Positions 5,950 to 11,798 of a stretch of 11,798 bases of DNA are shown here, in pieces. The DNA is taken from contig MFES01000027.1 of the NCBI GenBank assembly GCA_001779955.1, forward strand, positions 1 to 11,798. Reading direction: 5' to 3'. A program made the translations under genes and the position numbers. How positions within the stretch are numbered: position 1 is the stretch's first letter; every line of letters begins with the position of its first letter. The stretch comes from Candidatus Doudnabacteria bacterium RIFCSPHIGHO2_02_FULL_46_11 (GTDB lineage: Bacteria; Patescibacteriota; Doudnabacteria; UBA920; 2-02-FULL-46-11). The notes under the pieces were generated by a model. That model worked only from the letters and a program-made list of their open reading frames with translations, did not search any database and was not told the origin of the DNA.

Positions 5950-7232
5950 ATTATTTGTTCACTTATTTCCATTAGCCGATTATACTTTGCCACGCGCTCG
6001 CCTCGGGCCGGCGCGCCGGCTTTTATGTATTCGCAGTTCAAACCGACCGCCAGATCGGCAATGAAAGTATCTATAGTGTCACCGGAGCGATGCGAGGCTA
6101 CGCAGGCATAATTGTGCGCTTTGGCCGCTTTTATAGTGGCAATTGTTTCGGTTACGGTACCAACTTGGTTGGGTTTGATAATTACGGCGTTGGCCATTTT
6201 TTCGCGTACCCCGTCTATCAGCCGGCGCGCATCCGTTACGAACAAATCGTCCCCCACAATCTCTAATTTCTGGCCGACCACGTGAATTTTATCGGAAAGT
6301 ATTTTGGTCATCAGTTTCCAGCCTTCTAAATCTGTCTCGGCTAAACCATCCTCGATTAAAACCAATTTAAAATCGCTAATCCATTTCTCGTATAAATCAA
6401 TAAGCTCAAGCGACGAAAAAGTTTTGCCCTCAAGCTCGAGTTTATAATTAAAGTTGTCATTAACATTTTGTACAAAACTATTTGCCGCGGCGTCAATGCC
6501 TAATCCGTAATCCTCACCCAACTTAAATCCAAGTTTGCCCGCGGCCTCAATAATTAAAACAAAAGGCTCCGTATTGCTTTTTAATTTTGGCGCCTCCCCG
6601 CCTTCATCACCCACGCCGCTATACATATGGCGCGACTTCAATAGCTCGGCAATGATGTGGTGTGTTTCGGCGCCCATGCGCACGGCCTCGCTAAAATTTT
6701 TGACTTGCGGTATGAAAAGATATTCCTGAATGGCTAAGCCGTTAAAAGCATGAAGACCGCCGTTTATAAGATTAAACATTGGCCGCGGCATTGAATATTT
6801 CTTTACGCCGCCAAGCCTGGCCAAATACTCATAAAGCGGTAGGTTGGCCATGACCGCCCCGGCCCGGGCGCAGGCCATAGATACGCCAATTAAGCTATTG
6901 CCGCCAAGCCTGGCCTTATTTTCCGTGCCGTCTAATTTTATTAAAATCTCATCTATTTTTTTTTGATCGGTAACCTCAACGCCATTTAAGGCTGTATTAA
7001 TTTCTGTATTTACATTCTGGCAAGCCAGGGAAACTCCCTTACCAAAATAGCTTTTTTCATTATCCCGGAGTTCCACTGCCTCCTTTGTGCCGGTTGACGC
7101 GCCGGACGGCACCGAAGCCGTGCCTATGGCCCCAAAAGCTGTTTGCACGGCCACCTCCAGAGTCGGCACGCCTCGCGAGTCAAGAATCTGCCGAGCCATA
7201 ACTTTTTTAATTTTTTCTTTCTTATTAAACAT
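5946..7232 (-). CDS. eno: Enolase
   Basis: Converts 2-phosphoglycerate to phosphoenolpyruvate, Mg2+-dependent and cytoplasmic. The 428 residues are normal for bacteria. Visible motifs are ARQILDSRG, VPSGASTG, NGGLHAFN with QE170, VGDEGG (E210), GIDAAANSF (D247), LIEDG (E294), VGDD (D328), IIKPNQVGTVTET (K353), SHRSGDT (H381) and IKAGAPARGERVAKYN (K404). All three metal ligands and the catalytic Glu/Lys residues are present. Before the D328 ligand there is an apparent 7-residue tandem duplication (315-321 and 322-328) that usual enolases lack. The gene follows pgk by 32 bp, a spacer filled with heptamer repeats running into the start codon, and it has no Shine-Dalgarno. Its TGA overlaps the pilin start. 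Confidence 0.97.
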   Translation of the reverse strand: MFNKKEKIKKVMARQILDSRGVPTLEVAVQTAFGAIGTASVPSGASTGTKEAVELRDNEKSYFGKGVSLACQNVNTEINTALNGVEVTDQKKIDEILIKLDGTENKARLGGNSLIGVSMACARAGAVMANLPLYEYLARLGGVKKYSMPRPMFNLINGGLHAFNGLAIQEYLFIPQVKNFSEAVRMGAETHHIIAELLKSRHMYSGVGDEGGEAPKLKSNTEPFVLIIEAAGKLGFKLGEDYGLGIDAAANSFVQNVNDNFNYKLELEGKTFSSLELIDLYEKWISDFKLVLIEDGLAETDLEGWKLMTKILSDKIHVVGQKLEIVGDDLFVTDARRLIDGVREKMANAVIIKPNQVGTVTETIATIKAAKAHNYACVASHRSGDTIDTFIADLAVGLNCEYIKAGAPARGERVAKYNRLMEISEQII

Positions 7233-7258
7233 TATTTCGGATTTCGTGCTTGGTGCTT
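7231..7258 (-). repeat. Heptamer tandem repeat before eno
   Basis: The minus strand reads as four consecutive 7-mers in constant phase: AAGCACC, AAGCACG, AAATCCG and AAATAAT, the last running into the eno ATG. The first two are nearly identical; the latter two are diverged and share the leading AAA. This fills most of the pgk-eno spacer. Confidence 0.5.
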
Positions 7259-7264
7259 CAAATT

Positions 7265-8509
7265 TTAACGCACTAATGCGCTGATTCCCGGCATTTCTTC
7301 GCCACCCAGGTAAGAAAGCATAGCGCCGCCGCCGGTGCTTACAAAGTCAATGTAATCCTGCATTTGAGTCTGGTTTAAGGCTTGCAGAGTTTCACCGCCG
7401 CCGACCAAAGCGTAGGCCTTGCCTTTTGCCCGCGAAGCAATAAGCCGGGCCAAAGCGAGAGTGCCATGCGCAAAAAACTGGTTTTCGAAGACGCCGAGCG
7501 GCCCGTTCCAAATTATGGTGCTGGCCTTTTTAATTATTTCCGAATAATCAAAGATGGTTTCCGGCCCGATGTCGACAATTTTCTCGCCGGGTTCAACGCT
7601 ATCTATAAGCTTGAGTATGCCACTGCCTTCCATATTTCGGCTAACTATAACGTCCCGTGGCAGTATAATTTTATCCTTGTGGTTGCGCATAATTTCCGCA
7701 GCCATCTGATAGCCCCCTTCTTCCACAAACGAACCGCCTATTTGATAATTTTTTACGAGCAGAAACAAATTGGCCATCGCTCCGCCAACAATGACATAAT
7801 CGCTTCTCGGAATAAGAACATTCAGCATTTTGGCTTTGTCCGTAATTTTTGCCCCGCCAATAACAAGCACCAAAGGTTTTTTCGCCGAATTAACGACAAA
7901 TTCCAAATTTTTTATTTCATCCATCAAGCGAAATCCGGCATAGTTTTTTAAATATAGGGGGAGCATCGCCACTGAAACTGAAGAATGATGGTCCACGCTG
8001 AAAGCCTCATTAACGTAAATGTCGGCCAAGGAAGCGATGCCCTTGGCAAAATTTTTATCAAGTTTTTCTTCTTCCGGGTAAAAGCGTATATTTTCAAAAA
8101 CTACGATGTCGCCCGGTTTCATATTCTTTTCTATTGCCTCTCGCTTCAGTGTTCGTATATCGCCCCCGGCAAAGTAAACGTAAGGCACCGGGTATGAAGG
8201 AAATTTTATGTCACTACCGGCCAGTGAAATAAATTTCCGCCCCAGAAGTCCGGCCAGGCTTTCAGCGGCGATTTTTAACGACAGTTCGGCGTTCGCCCTG
8301 CCATCCGGCCGGCCGCGATGGGCAACTATTAAAATTCGCGAATTTAATTCGAGCAAATACTTGATGCTTGGCAATGAATCAATAATGCGGGTAACGTCAC
8401 AGGTTTTTCCTTGCTCGCATTCGATATTGTAGTCAACGCGCAATAAAACCGTCTTACCCCGCTCTTTAAATTCACCGACACTTTTTAATTTACCCAAAAA
8501 ATTCCGCAT
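7265..8509 (-). CDS. pgk: Phosphoglycerate kinase
   Basis: Transfers phosphate from 1,3-bisphosphoglycerate to ADP, the first ATP-yielding step of glycolysis. It has 414 residues and both lobes. The N-lobe shows LLRVDYN (R24, D26, N28), R41, AHRGRPDG (H64, R67) and FENIRF (R142). The C-lobe shows GGAKITDK, WNGPLGVFE, GGGET (371-374) and STGGGA (391-396). One oddity: where most enzymes have an AHRAHxS-type block that binds 3-phosphoglycerate, this one reads NEAFSVDHHSS (167-177). That is two residues shorter and lacks the usual Arg. The gene starts nine bases after gap and precedes eno by 32 bp. The start is well placed at the usual N-terminus, and there is no Shine-Dalgarno. The assignment is certain; whether the short loop affects kinetics is unknown. 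Confidence 0.96.
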   Translation of the reverse strand: MRNFLGKLKSVGEFKERGKTVLLRVDYNIECEQGKTCDVTRIIDSLPSIKYLLELNSRILIVAHRGRPDGRANAELSLKIAAESLAGLLGRKFISLAGSDIKFPSYPVPYVYFAGGDIRTLKREAIEKNMKPGDIVVFENIRFYPEEEKLDKNFAKGIASLADIYVNEAFSVDHHSSVSVAMLPLYLKNYAGFRLMDEIKNLEFVVNSAKKPLVLVIGGAKITDKAKMLNVLIPRSDYVIVGGAMANLFLLVKNYQIGGSFVEEGGYQMAAEIMRNHKDKIILPRDVIVSRNMEGSGILKLIDSVEPGEKIVDIGPETIFDYSEIIKKASTIIWNGPLGVFENQFFAHGTLALARLIASRAKGKAYALVGGGETLQALNQTQMQDYIDFVSTGGGAMLSYLGGEEMPGISALVR

Positions 8510-8518
8510 CTCATATAC

Positions 8519-9559
8519 TTATTTTCTTAATGATTGCCCAATTTTAATTACCTCTTCAATCAAACGGTGAGAATAACCCCATTCGTTGTCATACCAGGCC
8601 AAAACATTAACCAAGTCGCCGCCGACAACCTTGGTAAAAGGCAAATCGACAATGGCCGAAGCCGTGGAGCCCTTTATATCAGAAGAAACTATCGGGTCAA
8701 CGTTGACCTCAAGGATACCCTTATAAAAAGGCTGCTTGGCCGCATCGATAAAAGCCTGGTTGACCTCTTCCTTGGTTACCGGTTTTTTAAGCAAAGCGGT
8801 AATATTGGAAATCGAACCGACCGGCGTTGGCACGCGAAAAGCTATGCCGTCAAAAACACCTTCCAGTTCGGGAATAGCTTCGGTTGTCGAAATTGCCGCA
8901 CCGGTCGTGGTGGGCACTATGTTTTGCCCGGCCGACCTGCCTCTCCGCAAATCATCGGAATGTTCGGCCGGCGGGGCCGCATCAACCAAGGCCTGTTCAG
9001 CCGTTATGGAGTGCACCGTGCTCATAAAAGCCTTTTGCACGCCAAAAACGGTATGAAGCACATGAATGACCGGAGAAATGCAATTAGTCGTGCATGACGC
9101 ATTGCTTATGACGTCCTCGCCTTTATAGTTGTCATAATTAACGCCGAGAATAAAAGTTTTTATGCCGCCGCCCTTGGCCGGAGCAGAAAGAATTACTCGC
9201 TTGGCTCCGGCCTCAATATGGGCTTTAGCCGCGCCGTCCTTTACGAACCGGCCCGTGGATTCAATGACCACATCAATGTTTAAGTCTTTCCAGGGTAATA
9301 AGCCTGGGTCTTTTTCAGAAAGTACCATTATTTTTTTGCCGTCCACAATAATATTATGTTCATCATGCGAAACCTCGCGGTCGAGTCGGCCGTAATTTGT
9401 ATCGTATTTTACAAGGGCAGCCAAAGCCTCGGGCGTGGCCAAATCATTCACTGCCACAAATTCCAATTCTTCGGAATGGAATCCTGCCTTAAAAGCCGTG
9501 CGGCCGATGCGGCCGAAGCCATTTATGGCTACGCGAATTTTATTATTATTTTCGTTCAT
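8519..9559 (-). CDS. gap: Glyceraldehyde-3-phosphate dehydrogenase, type I
   Basis: Oxidises and phosphorylates glyceraldehyde-3-phosphate to 1,3-bisphosphoglycerate. The 346 residues begin with the Rossmann motif INGFGRIGR (12-20). Asp39 in VAVNDL follows the second strand, which favours NAD+ over NADP+ (family knowledge). SNASCTTNC carries the catalytic Cys156, with His183 in TVHSITAEQ. DLRRGRSAGQNIVPTTTGAA and WYDNEWGYS near the end are further family signatures. GAAIS replaces the more usual GAAKA. The gene follows fba after a 91-bp spacer, the longest in the operon, which starts with a heptamer repeat. It is followed by pgk after nine bases. I see no Shine-Dalgarno and no convincing internal promoter. 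Confidence 0.97.
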   Translation of the reverse strand: MNENNNKIRVAINGFGRIGRTAFKAGFHSEELEFVAVNDLATPEALAALVKYDTNYGRLDREVSHDEHNIIVDGKKIMVLSEKDPGLLPWKDLNIDVVIESTGRFVKDGAAKAHIEAGAKRVILSAPAKGGGIKTFILGVNYDNYKGEDVISNASCTTNCISPVIHVLHTVFGVQKAFMSTVHSITAEQALVDAAPPAEHSDDLRRGRSAGQNIVPTTTGAAISTTEAIPELEGVFDGIAFRVPTPVGSISNITALLKKPVTKEEVNQAFIDAAKQPFYKGILEVNVDPIVSSDIKGSTASAIVDLPFTKVVGGDLVNVLAWYDNEWGYSHRLIEEVIKIGQSLRK

Positions 9560-9630
9560 AACAAATGCTATTATTTATTTCTAAATTAAAAAATTTGCCG
9601 TCTACCACATGATCAACTAAACACCATGCT

Positions 9631-9658
9631 TAATACCTAATACTAAATACTTAATACT
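9631..9658 (-). repeat. Heptamer tandem repeat between fba and gap
   Basis: Four tandem 7-mers on the minus strand: AGTATTA, AGTATTT, AGTATTA and GGTATTA. The first unit overlaps the final codons and stop of fba. The array puts stop codons in two of the three forward frames. The rest of the spacer (9560-9630) is AT-rich with no clear promoter or terminator. Confidence 0.75.
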
Positions 9659-10526
9659 CGTTTGCCTTACCGGCGGTATGGAATTCCTCAAGCTTGAACT
9701 CGCAAACCTTTTGCACCGCATCAACGGCCGGCTTTAAAATTTTCCTCGGGTCTATTTCGTTTTCGTCTTTTACCGCTTCTCGTACCGCCTGGCTAAAGGC
9801 CATCCTCAATTCGGTGTCTATATTTATAACGCAAATACCGGCGGCTATGGCCGCATCTATTTGGTCGGCCGGAATTCCCGAAGCCCCGTGCAAAATAAGC
9901 GGAATATCGAGGCGTTCTTTAATTTTTTTTATACGTTCTATATCAATCTTTGGCTTAATATTTTCCCTGAACTTGATGATACCGTGCAATGTGCCCACGG
10001 CAATGGCCAAGGTGTCAACCTTGGTTCGCCTGACAAATTCTTCAGCCTCGGCCGGATCGGTGTACAAAGCCTCGGCCTCGCTCACCGAAACCCAATCCTC
10101 ATTGCCCCGAAGCCTGCCGAGCTCGGCCTGAACCCAAACGCCTTTTGAATGTGCGTATTCAACAACCTTGCGGGTAACGACGATATTTTCTTCAAACGGC
10201 AAGTGCGAAGCATCAATCATTACTGAAGAAAAACCGGCATCAACCGCCCTGGCAATCTCCTCCGGGTCTTTATCGTGATCTAAATGCAAAGCAACCGGCA
10301 CAGTTACCGAGGGGTCGCGAGCCACAGAGGCAACTATGCTGTAAATATTATTCAAACCGGCGTATTTTACGGTATTGGCCGCGGCCTCAACAATCACCGG
10401 CGCATTTTTCGCAACTGCGGCCCGTATTATGCCAAGAGTAATCTCCAGGTTATGGGAATTAAAGGCCGGAATTGCAAATCGGCCCGACAAATTGTTTTTG
10501 AAAAGATCCTTATAATGTACCAACAT
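9651..10526 (-). CDS. fba: Class II fructose-1,6-bisphosphate aldolase
   Basis: Cleaves fructose-1,6-bisphosphate to dihydroxyacetone phosphate and glyceraldehyde-3-phosphate, Zn2+-dependent. It has 291 residues and the class II TIM barrel. The N-terminus MLVHYKDLFK and the FAIPAFNSHN block are typical. HLDHDKD gives catalytic D83 and zinc ligand H84. QAELGRLRG gives E135, AVGTLHG gives zinc ligand H181, and LILHGASGIP gives zinc ligand H213. INIDTELRMAF contacts the substrate phosphate in this family. The length and GxLxGxED pattern fit the short tagatose/fructose-bisphosphate aldolase group, so tagatose-1,6-bisphosphate is a formal alternative. The glycolytic neighbours make fructose-bisphosphate the likely substrate. 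It starts 11 bp after the kinase gene with no Shine-Dalgarno. Confidence 0.93.
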   Translation of the reverse strand: MLVHYKDLFKNNLSGRFAIPAFNSHNLEITLGIIRAAVAKNAPVIVEAAANTVKYAGLNNIYSIVASVARDPSVTVPVALHLDHDKDPEEIARAVDAGFSSVMIDASHLPFEENIVVTRKVVEYAHSKGVWVQAELGRLRGNEDWVSVSEAEALYTDPAEAEEFVRRTKVDTLAIAVGTLHGIIKFRENIKPKIDIERIKKIKERLDIPLILHGASGIPADQIDAAIAAGICVINIDTELRMAFSQAVREAVKDENEIDPRKILKPAVDAVQKVCEFKLEEFHTAGKANEY

Positions 10527-10537
10527 TTATGGTTGTT

Positions 10538-11581
10538 TTAACCGGCGCTTGCCGCGGCCGTAGCCCCGGCCGCATCTTTATTTTGAAAATCCAAATCATT
10601 TTTTAATAAATTAGGCAGATATTCGGGGTTGGCATGCAGCCTCTGTTCTAGGGCATTTTTTTGAAGCAAGCCGGCCTGCGGACCTGTTTTTTGCACAACC
10701 GAATTGGCGTTAACACTGCCCCAGCGCAAAGCCTCGCTTACCGGCAAATCATAATGCAGGGCGGCGATAAAAGCCGTGGCAAAAGCATCGCCGGCTCCGG
10801 TTGTTTCTACTCGTTCCTGGTTGAATTCGGGAATATGCAGGTATTCATGACCATCATAACAATAGGCGCCTTCGCGCGCGTCGGTAATTACGGAAATGGC
10901 CGAGCCCATTTCCCGCATACCGGAAAGCAAATTTTTAATATTTTTGTCTTTGGCGCCCAGGATATGCTGGGCCTCCTCAACATTTACGAATGAAACTTCG
11001 GAGGCTTTAAGCACTTCGGACATTAGGGCCTCATCGCCCCTAAGCTGATATGTGCCGGGATTGTAAGCCAGTTTTACCCCGCTTTTCTTAACGTATTGTA
11101 GAACCTCTTTAAACATGGGCTCGAAACCGGGCCCGGTTGAAGTTAGGTAAGCCCATCGCGCCTTTGCCAAATCGGGCAATTTATACTTATGGTGAACATG
11201 ATAAACAAAAATGGTGCGCTCGCCTTTAAAAGACATAACGAACGAGATGTTGGTCTCGTCATCATCCTTTAGAATGATGTAACGGCTGTCCACCCCGTCC
11301 GCTTCCATCTGGGCTTTTATCCTTCGGCCCGCTTCATCATTGCCTAAAACCACGTAAAAAGCCGTTTTTAAGCCTAAACGAGAAGAACCTACGGCATTAT
11401 TGGCGGCATTTCCGGCAACCAGACTTACGAATTTATCAACCGGCAGTTTGTCGCCGTAATTTATACAAATTTGGCAGATATTGGCGTCAACTTTGCAGTT
11501 AACGTTGGCATCGTGAATAAAAAAGAAATCGTCAATGGTCGCGTCGCCAATGCTGATTAAATCAAATTCCGTATCACTCAT
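10538..11581 (-). CDS. PfkB/ribokinase-family sugar kinase, candidate phosphofructokinase
   Basis: A 347-residue kinase of the PfkB (ribokinase-like) family. The N-terminal LISIGDATIDDFFF strand is followed by AGNAANNAVGSSRLG (56-70), the NxxE motif N200-V-E-E203 and the C-terminal signature TTGAGDAFATAF with catalytic D265. I chose the ATG at 11579-11581 because the family strand starts there. An in-frame upstream ATG at 11677 would add 32 residues overlapping the promoter and a hairpin. C29, C36 and C39 form a Cx6CxxC pattern near the lid. The tail after 335 is Ala/Gly-rich and encoded by a GC palindrome. It is the first gene of the glycolytic operon, 11 bp before fba, which suggests fructose-6-phosphate as substrate. 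Sequence alone cannot exclude a ribokinase, nucleoside kinase or other sugar kinase role. Confidence 0.88.
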   Translation of the reverse strand: MSDTEFDLISIGDATIDDFFFIHDANVNCKVDANICQICINYGDKLPVDKFVSLVAGNAANNAVGSSRLGLKTAFYVVLGNDEAGRRIKAQMEADGVDSRYIILKDDDETNISFVMSFKGERTIFVYHVHHKYKLPDLAKARWAYLTSTGPGFEPMFKEVLQYVKKSGVKLAYNPGTYQLRGDEALMSEVLKASEVSFVNVEEAQHILGAKDKNIKNLLSGMREMGSAISVITDAREGAYCYDGHEYLHIPEFNQERVETTGAGDAFATAFIAALHYDLPVSEALRWGSVNANSVVQKTGPQAGLLQKNALEQRLHANPEYLPNLLKNDLDFQNKDAAGATAAASAG

Positions 11582-11627
11582 TATACTTGGTTTATTTTTA
11601 TGTCCTAATCTATGAAAATCTGTTTTT

Positions 11628-11657
11628 AGTATAACATATTTACTCGCCGTTTTCCAA
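11628..11657 (-). promoter_or_regulatory. Extended -10 promoter of the glycolytic operon
   Basis: The minus strand shows TATACT (11628-11633) preceded by TG at the extended -10 position (11635-11636). TTGGAA (11652-11657) serves as a -35 with 18-bp spacing. The predicted start near 11621 leaves about a 40-nt AT-rich leader before the kinase ATG, with no Shine-Dalgarno at normal distance. Confidence 0.7.
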
Positions 11658-11660
11658 ATA

Positions 11661-11694
11661 GAAATTGAAGAGAGCACCCGCGCGCGGCGGGTGC
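11661..11694 (-). terminator. GC-rich hairpin ending an upstream unit
   Basis: GCACCCGC (11674-11681) and GCGGGTGC (11687-11694) form a perfect 8-bp stem with a 5-nt loop. It is followed on the minus strand by TCTCTTCAATTTC, a pyrimidine-rich but weak tract. It lies just upstream of the glycolytic promoter and probably ends transcription from the high-GC gene at the right edge. A plus-strand role is less likely. Confidence 0.5.
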
Positions 11695-11723
11695 CCTTTC
11701 AATGTAACGGCCGATTCGTTCGG

Positions 11724-11798
11724 CTAGACGTGGGACTCGGGCTCGCCGCCCTCACCCACTCCCACTCCTGCGGATACGAGAGGCTGAAGGCCTGCCTC
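11724..11798 (-). CDS. Possible 3' end of a high-GC gene (partial)
   Basis: Minus-strand frame from 11798 is open for 24 codons to TAG (11724-11726), with a Gly/Val/Glu-rich tail ending in EPESHV. Most codons begin with G, a common sign of a coding frame, and a GC-rich hairpin follows about 30 nt later. A second minus-strand frame, ending at TGA 11699-11701, is also open, so the frame is not certain. Composition is clearly more GC-rich than the glycolytic genes. No family can be recognised. Confidence 0.3.
   Translation of the reverse strand, partial: EAGLQPLVSAGVGVGEGGEPESHV

Noticed and set aside
7382..7951. Long plus-strand open frames opposite pgk, gap, fba and gpmI
   Set aside because: They mirror conserved minus-strand genes with complete family motifs, and they lack recognisable domains or start signals.
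11582..11677. Upstream in-frame ATG extending the kinase by 32 residues
   Set aside because: The extension runs through the promoter and starts in a hairpin, and the family fold begins right after the ATG at 11579-11581.

Overview
The window looks like a piece of a compact bacterial genome, most likely a member of the Candidate Phyla Radiation (Patescibacteria, Parcubacteria-like). I infer this from the style of the proteins, the very tight gene packing, the general absence of Shine-Dalgarno sequences and the clustering of almost all lower glycolysis. TGA is used as a stop (recJ, eno), so this is not the TGA=Gly code of Gracilibacteria/Absconditabacteria. No tRNA, rRNA, CRISPR array, transposase or integrase is visible.

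All complete genes lie on the minus strand and read from right to left. Positions 11798-11660 hold the high-GC 3' end of an upstream unit with a GC-rich hairpin. An extended -10 promoter (11628-11657) then starts a long operon: PfkB-family sugar kinase, class II fructose-bisphosphate aldolase, glyceraldehyde-3-phosphate dehydrogenase, phosphoglycerate kinase, enolase, a type IV pilin-like protein and cofactor-independent phosphoglycerate mutase. It ends at a bidirectional terminator at 3704-3725. Together the enzymes cover fructose-1,6-bisphosphate to phosphoenolpyruvate. Triose-phosphate isomerase, glucose-6-phosphate isomerase and pyruvate kinase are not in the window. The kinase may supply the phosphofructokinase step, but its substrate cannot be read from sequence. 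The pilin gene is translationally coupled to eno by an ATGA overlap.

Next comes a free-standing unit (about 3700-2937): a perfect consensus sigma70 promoter, a 5'-UTR hairpin, a strong Shine-Dalgarno, an unrecognised 199-residue protein with two membrane helices, and a GC-rich terminator. Its GC content is about 60% against about 45% around it (estimated by eye on sampled lines), so it looks foreign or at least under different selection. The right window edge has a similar composition and a similar hairpin.

The last block (2804-37) is a three-gene operon with overlapping ends: RecJ exonuclease, a cyclase-family metal hydrolase and RNase HI. At the left edge a plus-strand gene seems to end at 33. 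Its intrinsic terminator lies inside the 3' coding end of the RNase H gene.

Small-scale features worth attention are a 35-nt palindrome that matches an apparent in-frame insertion in RecJ; heptanucleotide tandem repeats filling two operon spacers; a 21-nt in-frame duplication in enolase next to its Mg2+ site; a shortened substrate-binding loop in phosphoglycerate kinase; and a double hairpin after gpmI.
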